This document shows positions 16,164-25,727 of a stretch of DNA of 64,000 nucleotides, piece by piece. The stretch's first letter is position 1, and every line of letters begins with the position of its first letter. Made by a program: the position numbers and the translations under genes. The DNA is from Myxococcales bacterium (GTDB lineage: Bacteria > Myxococcota_A > Polyangia > Nannocystales > Nannocystaceae), in NCBI GenBank assembly GCA_020633295.1, contig JACKDW010000024.1:1-64000 (forward strand), written 5' to 3'. Below the pieces are notes generated by a model that had not been told where the DNA came from, did no database searches, and saw only the letters and a list, made by a program, of their open reading frames with translations.

Positions 16164-16946
16164 ATGATGGGGTCGATGGACTCGCCGGGTGATCCCGGCG
16201 CCGCGCGCGAGGAGCCGGGCGTGGGCGCGGTGACCTTCTCCAGCACGTCCGGCGACGTCCCCGGCTGGGTCGCGGGGCCGCCCGACGGCGCGCGCGGACC
16301 GGGCGTGGTCGTGCTGCACGACGCCGGCGGGATGACGCGAGACCTGCGCGAACAAGCAGGCTGGCTCGCGTCCGAGGGCTTCTGGGCCGCGGCGCCTGAC
16401 CTCTACCGCGGCGGCGCGCCCGTGCGCTGCATGGTCCGGATGATGCGCGACCTGCTCGCCGGGCGCGAGGACGAGGCGATGGCGGCGATCGAGTCCGCGA
16501 GGACATGGCTGATCGAGCACCCGCGCTGCACGGGCAAGGTCGGCGTCATCGGCTTCTGCATGGGCGGCGGCTTCGCGCTGATGCTCGCGTCGCGCGAGCG
16601 CTACGACGCCGCGAGCGTGAACTACGGCGGGATGTCAGAGCAGACCGCGGCCGCGCTGGCGAGCGCGTGCCCGATCGTCGCCAGCTACGGCGGCCGCGAC
16701 CCGACGCTGCGCGGCGCCGCCACGCGGCTGCGCGGCCTGCTGCGACGCCACGGCGTCGTCCACGACGTGAAGGAGTACCCGGAGGCCGGGCACGGCTTCA
16801 TGAACGACCACCCGCGCGGCGAGCTGCCCTGGGCGTTCACGCTGCTGGCGCGCGCCTCCGGCACGCGCTTCGACCCCGAGGCGACCCGCGACGCGCGCGC
16901 GCGGATCGTCGCGTTCTTCCGCGAGCACCTCCGCGACGTCGCGTGA
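16164..16946 (+). CDS. Dienelactone hydrolase family protein
   Basis: About 260 residues, slightly longer than the usual 230-250. The cysteine nucleophile elbow GFCMGGG, the aspartate segment YGGRDPT and the histidine segment AGHGFMND make a complete Cys-Asp-His triad of this family. HDAGGMTRDLRE is the oxyanion region. It lacks a signal peptide and is probably cytosolic, hydrolysing dienelactones or related esters. Start choices are ATG 16164, 16167 and 16176. It is convergent with the next gene, with 10 bp between stops. Confidence 0.88.
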   Translation: MMGSMDSPGDPGAAREEPGVGAVTFSSTSGDVPGWVAGPPDGARGPGVVVLHDAGGMTRDLREQAGWLASEGFWAAAPDLYRGGAPVRCMVRMMRDLLAGREDEAMAAIESARTWLIEHPRCTGKVGVIGFCMGGGFALMLASRERYDAASVNYGGMSEQTAAALASACPIVASYGGRDPTLRGAATRLRGLLRRHGVVHDVKEYPEAGHGFMNDHPRGELPWAFTLLARASGTRFDPEATRDARARIVAFFREHLRDVA

Positions 16947-16956
16947 CGCGGTCGCG

Positions 16957-18543
16957 CTACTCGGGCCGCTCGCGCGCGCCGATGGCCGGCGGGTCGAGGT
17001 AGCAGACGTCGACGACGTCGCGGGTGAGTTCGTCGATCGTCGTACCGGCGCCCGCCGCCGGGCTCGCGAGGTCAATGGAGTAGTCGCCGCCGCCCGGATC
17101 GCCGAGCAGCGGGTCCACGCCGTAGATCCCGCCCTGCTCCGGCGCCGGCAGGTCGCCGCCGGGGTTCGACTGCCCGGGGGCGTCGTAGGCGTACCAGAGG
17201 TTGGTCGTGAAGCTGAACGACGGCGCGTCGGTGTTCGGGCCGATGTTGACGTAGGTCGAGAGGTCGCCGCGATCGAAGTAGATCAGGTTGTTGACGAGGC
17301 GCCCGCCGCTCGCCGGCAGGAACTCGTGCTCCGGCGTCGACGTCTTCTCCTGGAGGATCCGCAGCACCCAGTTGTGCGGCGTGTCGATGGTGTTGTTGGC
17401 CGCGAGGCAGTCCACGCAGCCGACGAAGGCGAGCGCCGCGTTGCTGCCCCGGAACTCGTTGGCGATCACGCGGATGTCCCGGGCCTCGAAGTTGGGCGAC
17501 TGCGTCGACAACGGCGGGCGGAAGAACTCGTCGCCGGTCGAGCCGCCCATGTTGACCCCGCGCTCGCCCACCTCGTCGAAGCGGCTCTGGCGGATCTCGA
17601 TGTCGTCCGCGCCGCCCTTGCACTGGATCGCGTTGCCGCCCATGTCGTGGAAGTTGTTGCGCGCGAGCAGCCCGTGGTGGCAGCCCACGTGGTCGACGCC
17701 GCTGCCCTGCCCGCCCCCGCCGCAGGCCGAGAACTCGCTGTCGAGCACGAAGTAGTCGTCGAGGCCCGAGAGCTTGAGGCAGTCCTGGTTGCCGCCGTCG
17801 CCGACGTCGTGGATATGCAGGTCGCGGAACACCAGGTGGCGGGTCGCGTCGGGGTCACCGTAGTCGCCGCCGTCGTCCGCGTTGATCCCGTTGCCGGTCT
17901 GCCCCGTGACCTCGAGGTCATGCACGATCAGGTAGCGCGCGCGCGTCAGGTGCAGCGCCTCGGCGCCGCCGCTGATCACCGGCCGCGGCTCGCCCGGCGC
18001 GCCGCCGATCCAGATCGGCGCGCCCGCGTCGCCCTGCAGGTCGTTGAGGAACGCGCCGCCGCCGTAGGTGCCCGCGTGGAGCCGGATCGCCGCGCCGGGG
18101 CCGGCGAGCGCGGCCGCGTACTCGAGGCTCTGACACGGGCTCTGGGGGTCGCCGCAGTCGCCCGCGTCGACGCCGTCCGGGGCGAGGTGGAGCTCGACGG
18201 CGGGGCTCTTGCCTGTCTCGAAGGTCACGATCTCGCCGTCGCAGTCCTGCCCGCCCGTGCTGGTCTCGGTCTCGCCGACGCTGGACGCGGTCGAGCCGGT
18301 GCCGTCGCTCGTGCTCGTCGACGCGGTCGTCGAGGCGGTGGTCACCCCCGCGGTGGTCGCTCCGCCCGTGGTCGTCGCGGCCCCGCCGGTCACGCCGCCG
18401 CTGGTCTCGGTCGCGGCGCCTGTGCTCCCGCCCGCGGTCGTGCCCTGCGTCCCCTGCTCGCTGTCGCCGCACGCGAGCGCGAGCGCGAGCGGAATCATGG
18501 CGCCCGCCGCCCGCGGCCGCCGTCGTCGTCGCTGATAGTCCAT
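16957..18543 (-). CDS. Exported lipoprotein with right-handed parallel beta-helix
   Basis: 528 residues. An Arg-rich N-terminus and a hydrophobic segment end in a lipobox (ALALACGDS), followed by about 75 residues of Thr/Gly/Ser linker. The body has solenoid repeats such as YLIVHDLEVTGQTGNGI, HLVFRDLHIHDVGD, YFVLDSEFSACGGG, DIEIRQSRFDEVG and IRVIANEFRGS, characteristic of parallel beta-helix (PbH1) proteins including polysaccharide lyases. No catalytic site is evident. It is probably surface exposed and may bind or cleave carbohydrate (inference). Confidence 0.84.
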   Translation of the reverse strand: MDYQRRRRRPRAAGAMIPLALALACGDSEQGTQGTTAGGSTGAATETSGGVTGGAATTTGGATTAGVTTASTTASTSTSDGTGSTASSVGETETSTGGQDCDGEIVTFETGKSPAVELHLAPDGVDAGDCGDPQSPCQSLEYAAALAGPGAAIRLHAGTYGGGAFLNDLQGDAGAPIWIGGAPGEPRPVISGGAEALHLTRARYLIVHDLEVTGQTGNGINADDGGDYGDPDATRHLVFRDLHIHDVGDGGNQDCLKLSGLDDYFVLDSEFSACGGGGQGSGVDHVGCHHGLLARNNFHDMGGNAIQCKGGADDIEIRQSRFDEVGERGVNMGGSTGDEFFRPPLSTQSPNFEARDIRVIANEFRGSNAALAFVGCVDCLAANNTIDTPHNWVLRILQEKTSTPEHEFLPASGGRLVNNLIYFDRGDLSTYVNIGPNTDAPSFSFTTNLWYAYDAPGQSNPGGDLPAPEQGGIYGVDPLLGDPGGGDYSIDLASPAAGAGTTIDELTRDVVDVCYLDPPAIGARERPE

Positions 18544-18733
18544 GACAGCAGCCTACCGCAGGCGCGCGGGCGGCCCTCTGACCTGACTGAAGATTCATGT
18601 TCTGAGCCCGCTCGACCCCGACGCGCGGCGCGTCACGATGACCTCACCGCGCGCCGTGCACGTGCAGATGGTCACGCCCGCGCCTGGCCGCGCGATGGCG
18701 AGTCCGCGGGGCATCGCGTAAGGTCCACGCCGC

Positions 18734-20353
<1,620 letters not shown>

Positions 20354-20380
20354 CGCCCGCGCGCGGACTAGACTCGCCGC

Positions 20381-20938
20381 GTGGGGCTCTTGACCTTCAG
20401 CATCAACGTCACCCTGGACGGCTGCGTCGACCACCAGGAGGGGATCGCCGACGCCGAGACGCACGCCTTCTTCACCCAGCTCATGGACGAGCGCGGGGCG
20501 ATGCTGTGGGGCCGCGTCACCTACGAGATGATGGAGCGCTACTGGCCGGCGGTCGCCTGCGGCGACGAGGAGGCGCCGCCCGCGATGCGTGCGTGGGCGG
20601 TCAAGTTGGAGGCCAAGCCGAAGTACGTGGTGTCGTCGACGCGCGCCGACTTCCCGTGGACCAACAGCCACCACGTCGCCGGCGATCTGCGCGCGGGCGT
20701 GCAGCGGCTCAAGGACGCGACCCCGGCGGGCGTGCTCCTCGGGAGCGGCCTGCTCGCGACCGCGCTGGACCGGCTGGACTTGGTCGACGAGTACAGGCTC
20801 CTCGTCCACCCCAGGATCGCCGGCCACGGCCCCACCCTGTACGAGCGCGGGCTGCCCAGCGCGCGACGGCTCGAGCTGGTCTCGGCCGCGCCGCTTCGCA
20901 ACGGCGCGGTCGCCATGCACTACCGGCGCGCGCGCTGA
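20381..20938 (+). CDS. Dihydrofolate reductase / RibD C-terminal domain family reductase
   Basis: 185 residues from GTG 20381. It opens with FSINVTLDGCVDH and has MLWGRVTYEMM, YVVSSTRAD, GVLLGSGLLATAL and LVDEYRLLVHPRIAG, the pattern of the DHFR-like YyaP/RibD_C family. It is likely an NAD(P)H-dependent reductase of unknown substrate, not the essential FolA. It follows the ABC-F gene by 27 bp on the same strand. Confidence 0.85.
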   Translation: MGLLTFSINVTLDGCVDHQEGIADAETHAFFTQLMDERGAMLWGRVTYEMMERYWPAVACGDEEAPPAMRAWAVKLEAKPKYVVSSTRADFPWTNSHHVAGDLRAGVQRLKDATPAGVLLGSGLLATALDRLDLVDEYRLLVHPRIAGHGPTLYERGLPSARRLELVSAAPLRNGAVAMHYRRAR

Positions 20939-22058
20939 CGCGACAGACCTGCTGCGCGCACGGTCGAACCGCGCGTACACGCGGATCGATCAGAGCTGGG
21001 AGCATGAGTTCGGGCGTGACGAAGGGAGCACGCGGGCCGTCGCGGCAGCGCGAGGCGACGGCGCGGTGGTAGAGTGCGCGCGGACGCCATGCACCCCGAG
21101 CTCCGCAGGCAGCTGGCGAGCGCGATCCGGACCTTGCGAGCGCCGCTCGCCCGTCGGCTCGCCGCGACGCGCGGCTGGGGCGAGGCGCTCGCGCTGCGGG
21201 CCGCGCATCGGCTGGTGACCGACATCGCGCTGCTGCGCGCGCTCTCGAGGACGCGGGCTGCGCGCGCCGGTGGTCGCGGCAGGCTGGCGCGGCGCGCGAG
21301 CCCGGTCGTCGCCGCGCTACGCGGGCTCGCGCGCGAGCTCCCGCGGTCGCTCGCGGGCGACGCAGCCCTGATCGAGGACGACGCGCTGCTGCGCGCCGAT
21401 CGTCGACGCGCTCGGCCGCCGCGCGCTCGCGCCGTGCTGGCGCGACGACGCGACGCTCGGGTGGATTCACCAGTACTGGAACGACCCCGCGCGCGCGCGC
21501 CTCGACGCCAAGCGCAGCGCCTCGATCAAGCTCTCGCCCGCCGAGCTCGCCAGCAAGACGCAGCTGTTCACCGATCGCTACATGGTCGAGTGGCTGCTGC
21601 AGAACAGCCTCGGTCCGCTGTGGCTCGAGATCTGCGCCGGCAACGGCTGGCCCGTCGAGCCCGCGGCGCTGGCTGAGCGTTGGGTGTACTTCAAGCCATG
21701 TCTGAACGCGCCGGCGCGCCCGGGCGCCCGGGCGCCCGCGAGCGTCCGCGACGTGTCGCTGCTCGACCCCGCGGTGGGCGGCGGGCACGTGCTGCTCGTC
21801 GGCTTCGATCGCCTGCTCGAGCTGTACGACGCCGAGGCAAGCCTGCGCGGCGAGGCCGGGGCGCCGCGGTGGTCGCGGCGCGCGGTCGTCGAGTCGATCG
21901 TCGCGCGCAACCTCAAGGGCGTCGATCTCGATCCGGAGGCGACGCGGGTCGCCGGGCTCGCGCTCTGGCTCAAGGCGCGCCGCTGCTGCCCCGCGGCGCG
22001 CCCCGAACGCTTCGCGCTCGCCGACGTCGGCCTCGCGGGAGCGCAAAGGCCGACGCGC

Positions 22059-22114
22059 GCGACGACGAGCGCGACGACGAGCGCGACGACGAGCGCGACG
22101 ACGAGCGCGACGAC
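22059..22114 (+). repeat. 12-bp tandem repeat GCGACGACGAGC, about 4.7 copies
   Basis: Four full units (22059-22106) and one partial unit encode repeated RDDE in the methyltransferase frame. Changes in unit number would preserve frame. Confidence 0.9.
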
Positions 22115-23592
22115 ATCGCGACGCTCGCCCGCGTCGCCCGCGAGGGCAGCCTGCTGCGCCCCGAGACCCGCGCGGCGCTGCTCGCCATGACGCCGCGCAT
22201 CGAGGACGGCGACGCGCGCGACGCCGCGGCGCGCCTCCTCGAGCTGACGCGCGCCGGCGCTCACGATCTCGTCGTCAGCAACCCGCCGTACCAGGACACC
22301 TCGGACGTCACCGGCCTGCGGCCGCTCGAGCGCGCGTACCCGGAGGCGGGCACCGAGCTGTACAGCATGTTCATGCTCCGCGGCGTCGAGCTGGCGCGGC
22401 CCGGCGGTCGCGTCGCCATGGTCACGCGGCGCGGGTGGCTGCACCTGCGTCGCTTCGCGCGCCTGCGCGAGGCGCTGCGCGCCGTCGCGATCGAGCGCGT
22501 CGCGGACCTCGGCGCTGGCGCCTTCGCGGACATCGACGGCGAGCTCGTGCAGGCGGCGATGTTCGTGCTGCGCGCGCGCGCGGACGCGGGGGCGCCGGGG
22601 TCGATGGCCGCGCACGACGTCACCGCCGCGCAGGGGGTGCTGGGCAAGGCTCGAGCGCTGCGGTGCGACGCGCCCCGGTGGCGCGACCCGACCCGGTTTC
22701 ACGCGCTCGAGGGCGCGCCGATCGTGCTCGCGTGGAGCGACGCGTTCATCGCCCGCTACCTCGCGCTGCCCAAGCTCGGCGACCACCACGAGGTCCGCCA
22801 GGGCCTGGCGACCGGCGACAACGCCCGGTTTCTCCGCCGCCCCTGGGAGCTCGCGCCGGCGTCGACGAGCCTGCTCGCGCTCCGCGACGCGGACGACGCG
22901 GGCGACGAGGACGCGGCGATCGACGCGCTCGCGCGCGCCGACTGGGTCCCCTACATCAAGGGCGCGCGCGGGGCCCGTTGGTTCGAACCTGTCCGTTGGG
23001 TCCTGTTCTGGCGAGCGCGCGGGCTCGCCATGCGCCTGCGGACGCGCGACGGGCGGCCGGCCGCGCGACTCCAGAACCAGCGCTGCTACTTCCGCGCCGG
23101 CCTCGCGCTCGCGTCCGCGGGGCGGCGGTTCTCCGCGCGACGTCACCGCGTCCGCAGCGTGTTCGACGTCAAGGGGCACTCGCTGCTCGCGCGCGACGGC
23201 GCGGAGCTCGACGCGCTCTGCTGCCTCTTGAACAGCCGGCGCGGGCGCGAGGTGATCGAGCGCCTCAACCCCAGCCTCAGCTTTCAGGTCAGCGACATCC
23301 AGCGCGTGCCGCTGCTCGAGATCCCCGGGGCGCGCGTGATCATGGAGACGCTCGCGCGCGCGTTCGCGGAGCACGAGGCCGGCCGCGAGACGTCGGCGGA
23401 GTTTCGCGCGCCCGCGCCGTCCCCGTGGCGTCACGCCCAGCGCTGGGCCCAGGAGGCCGTCGATCGCGACCCGGGCGCGCCGCTGCCGGCCTACGCGCCC
23501 GAGCTCGATCCGCCCGCCCCCGCCGCCGAGCTCTCCTACGCGCTCGGTCGCGCGCTCGGTCGGTTCGCGCCGGCGGGCGGCGTCGCGGAAGA

Positions 23593-23612
23593 ACATGTCG
23601 AAGTAGACATGT
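23593..23612. repeat. Inverted repeat ACATGTC-N6-GACATGT inside the PglX-like gene
   Basis: A perfect 7-bp inverted repeat in an AT-rich patch of otherwise GC-rich coding sequence. It could be a protein-binding site or chance; GACA/TGTC dyads recur in the window. Confidence 0.6.
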
Positions 23613-24392
23613 CGCAAGCGCTGCCCGGGGGGCTGCTGCTGATCGACAACACGCTCGGGCCGGGCGAGCGCGGCGACTCGCTCTCGCACCCCGCCTGCGC
23701 GCCGCTGCGCGCCGCCTGGGCCCGCGTGGGCGCCGCGCTGCCGGGCGCGTCGCTGCGCGACTACCTCGGCGCGCCGGCGTTTCGCGAGCACCTCCGCGTC
23801 TACGACAAGCGCCCGATCTACTGGCCGCTGTGCTCGCGGCGGCGGCGCTTCATCGTCTGGTGCGCGGTGCATCGCGCGGACGAGCGCACGCTCGAGCGCG
23901 CGCTGCGGGAGCACCTCGACCCCGCGCGCGCGCGCCTCGAGGGGCGCCTCGCCGCGGCCGCGGAGGCCGAGCGCGGGCGACTCGCGGCGGCGATCGACGA
24001 GCTCGACGAGCTGCGCGCGGCTACGCGGCGGTGCGCGAGCGCGGGGCCCGACGACGACGTCCCGCGCGAGCGCGACGCGCCCTACCGACCGGCGCTCGAG
24101 GACGGCGTGCGAGTGAACGCCGCGCCGCTGTGGCCCCTCCTGCTGCCGCTGTGGTCCGCGCCCCGCGAGACCTGGCGCGCGCTGGCCTCGCCGTCGCAGC
24201 GGCAGGACCTCGACTGGTCGAAGACCGCCGCGCGCTACTGGCCAGCGCGCGTCGCGACGCGCTGCGCGGGCGACCCCTCGCTCGCGGCCGCCCACGGCGC
24301 GCTCTGGCGTCTGCACCCGCGCGCGGCCTGGCGACACGAGCTGCGCGAGCAGCTCGCGGGCGCGGCGAGCGTGCTCGACGAAGCCGATCGAC

Positions 24393-24420
24393 AGGTCTAT
24401 AAAGACAGGTTTATAACGAC
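24393..24420 (+). repeat. Two 14-bp direct repeats, AGGTYTATAAMGAC
   Basis: AGGTCTATAAAGAC (24393-24406) is followed directly by AGGTTTATAACGAC (24407-24420), 12 of 14 bases identical. The pair is AT-rich within the PglX-like frame and uses rare codons. Confidence 0.75.
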
Positions 24421-24657
24421 GCGCGCCGCCGACGTGTTCGCGGAGCTCGAGCGCGCGCTGCTGCTGCACCTTCGAGCGACCGGCGCGTCCTCGGCGGCGC
24501 TGCGGGAGCCGTCGCTCATCGCCGCGTTCCCCCGCCGCTGCCTCGCGCTCGCCGACGCGATCGAGCGTCGACTCGGACGCGCGATCACGCTCACGTGGGA
24601 CGACGACAGCCCCAGATCCGGCGAGCGTGGCCCCTTGACGGTGTTCTAATAAATTTG

Positions 24658-24683
24658 TACACTTGAACAATCCTTCAAGTGTA
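24658..24683. promoter_or_regulatory. Perfect 10-bp dyad upstream of the CDF zinc exporter
   Basis: TACACTTGAA-CAATCC-TTCAAGTGTA spans the gap after the PglX-like stop and ends 28 bp before the exporter ATG. It may be an operator for a metal sensor, a promoter element or a weak terminator. No T-tract follows, so an operator is favoured. Confidence 0.55.
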
Positions 24684-24710
24684 ATTCGTCAAAGCATCGG
24701 CGACCTGCCC

Positions 24711-25727
24711 ATGGCCCACGCGCACGACCACTCGCACGATCACGGCTCCGGCTCCTGCACCCCTGCGCCGTCCGGTGGCGTCGCCGGTCACGAGGGCCAT
24801 GTCCACGGGCCGTACGATCACCACCACCACCATCATCACGAGCCCCCGTCGCGCGCGAGCCTCCCGTTCGCGGTCGGCGTGGCGCTCAACCTCGGCTTCG
24901 TCGCGATCGAGGCCGTCTACGGCTACCTGGCGCACTCGGTCGCGCTCATCGCCGACGCCGCCCACAACCTCGGCGACGTCCTCGGGCTCGTGCTCGCGTG
25001 GGTCGCGATGCTGCTCGCGCGCCGGCGCCCGACGCTGCGCCGCACCTACGGCTGGGGTAAGTCGACGATCCTCGCCGCGCTCGCGAACGCGGTGTTGATC
25101 CTCGTCGCCGTCGGCGGCGTCGGGATCGAGGCGCTGCACCGCCTGGCCGAGCCCGCGCCGGTCGAGGGCCTCACGGTGCTCATCGTCGCGGCCGTCGGCG
25201 TCGTCATCAACACGGTCTCGGCGCTGCTGTTCCTGCGCGGGCGCGAGCGCGACGCGAACCTCCGCGGCGCCTTCCTGCACCTCGCCGCCGACGCGCTGGT
25301 CTCGCTCGGGGTCGTGCTCGCGGGCCTGACGATCATGCTGACGGGCTGGATGTGGATCGACCCCGCGATCAGCCTGATCGTCTCGCTCGCGCTCGTGCAC
25401 AGCACCTGGGGCCTGCTGCGCGACGCGCTCAACATGGCGATGGACGCGGTCCCGCGCCAGATCGACGCGGCCGAGGTCGAGCGCTTCCTCGTCGCGCAGG
25501 ACGAGGTCGACGAGGTGCACGATCTTCACATCTGGCCCATGAGCACCACGGAGGTCGCGCTCACGGCTCACCTCGTGATCCGCGAGGCGAGCGATCCGGC
25601 GGCCGCGCTGCTGCCCCGCGTCTGCCAGGCGCTGCGCGAGCGCTACGCCATCGATCACGCGACGCTGCAGCTCGAGACGCCCGCGGTCGCGCAGGCCTGC
25701 GCGCTCGCCGACGAAGACACGCGCTGA
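24711..25727 (+). CDS. Cation diffusion facilitator (zinc/cobalt/cadmium exporter)
   Basis: About 338 residues from ATG 24711. The cytosolic N-terminus is His-rich (HAHDHSHDHG and a run of seven His). Membrane helices follow, with the metal-site motifs DAAHNLGDV in helix 2 and HLAADALVSLG in helix 5, the H/D tetrad of ZitB/CzcD-type exporters. A C-terminal domain contains VHDLHIWPM. It exports Zn2+ or similar ions by proton antiport at the inner membrane. Its 3' end overlaps the convergent methyltransferase by 73 bp. Confidence 0.93.
   Translation: MAHAHDHSHDHGSGSCTPAPSGGVAGHEGHVHGPYDHHHHHHHEPPSRASLPFAVGVALNLGFVAIEAVYGYLAHSVALIADAAHNLGDVLGLVLAWVAMLLARRRPTLRRTYGWGKSTILAALANAVLILVAVGGVGIEALHRLAEPAPVEGLTVLIVAAVGVVINTVSALLFLRGRERDANLRGAFLHLAADALVSLGVVLAGLTIMLTGWMWIDPAISLIVSLALVHSTWGLLRDALNMAMDAVPRQIDAAEVERFLVAQDEVDEVHDLHIWPMSTTEVALTAHLVIREASDPAAALLPRVCQALRERYAIDHATLQLETPAVAQACALADEDTR

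Larger units (their letters stand above)
21089..24649 (+). pseudogene. PglX-like adenine-specific DNA methyltransferase with two compensating frame breaks
   Basis: Read with two frame changes this would be about 1,187 residues, the size of PglX/BrxX enzymes. Part 1 (21089 to about 21400, MHPELRRQLASAIRTLRAPL) and part 3 (about 22055-24649) share one frame. Part 2 (about 21400-22055) is in another. Part 2 carries GWIHQYWND, QLFTDRYMVEWLLQNSLG and motif I (LLDPAVGGGHVLL); part 3 carries motif IV (VVSNPPYQDTSD). Family order is intact, so the breaks interrupt one gene. The first lies near CTGCGCGCCGATCG, the second near GCGCAAAGGCC just before a 12-bp tandem repeat. They could be assembly errors or real decay. 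No other BREX genes are nearby. Confidence 0.75.

Noticed and set aside
22059..22114. Phase variation through the RDDE repeat
   Set aside because: The unit is 12 bp, so copy-number change cannot shift the frame; the nearby break lies outside the repeat.
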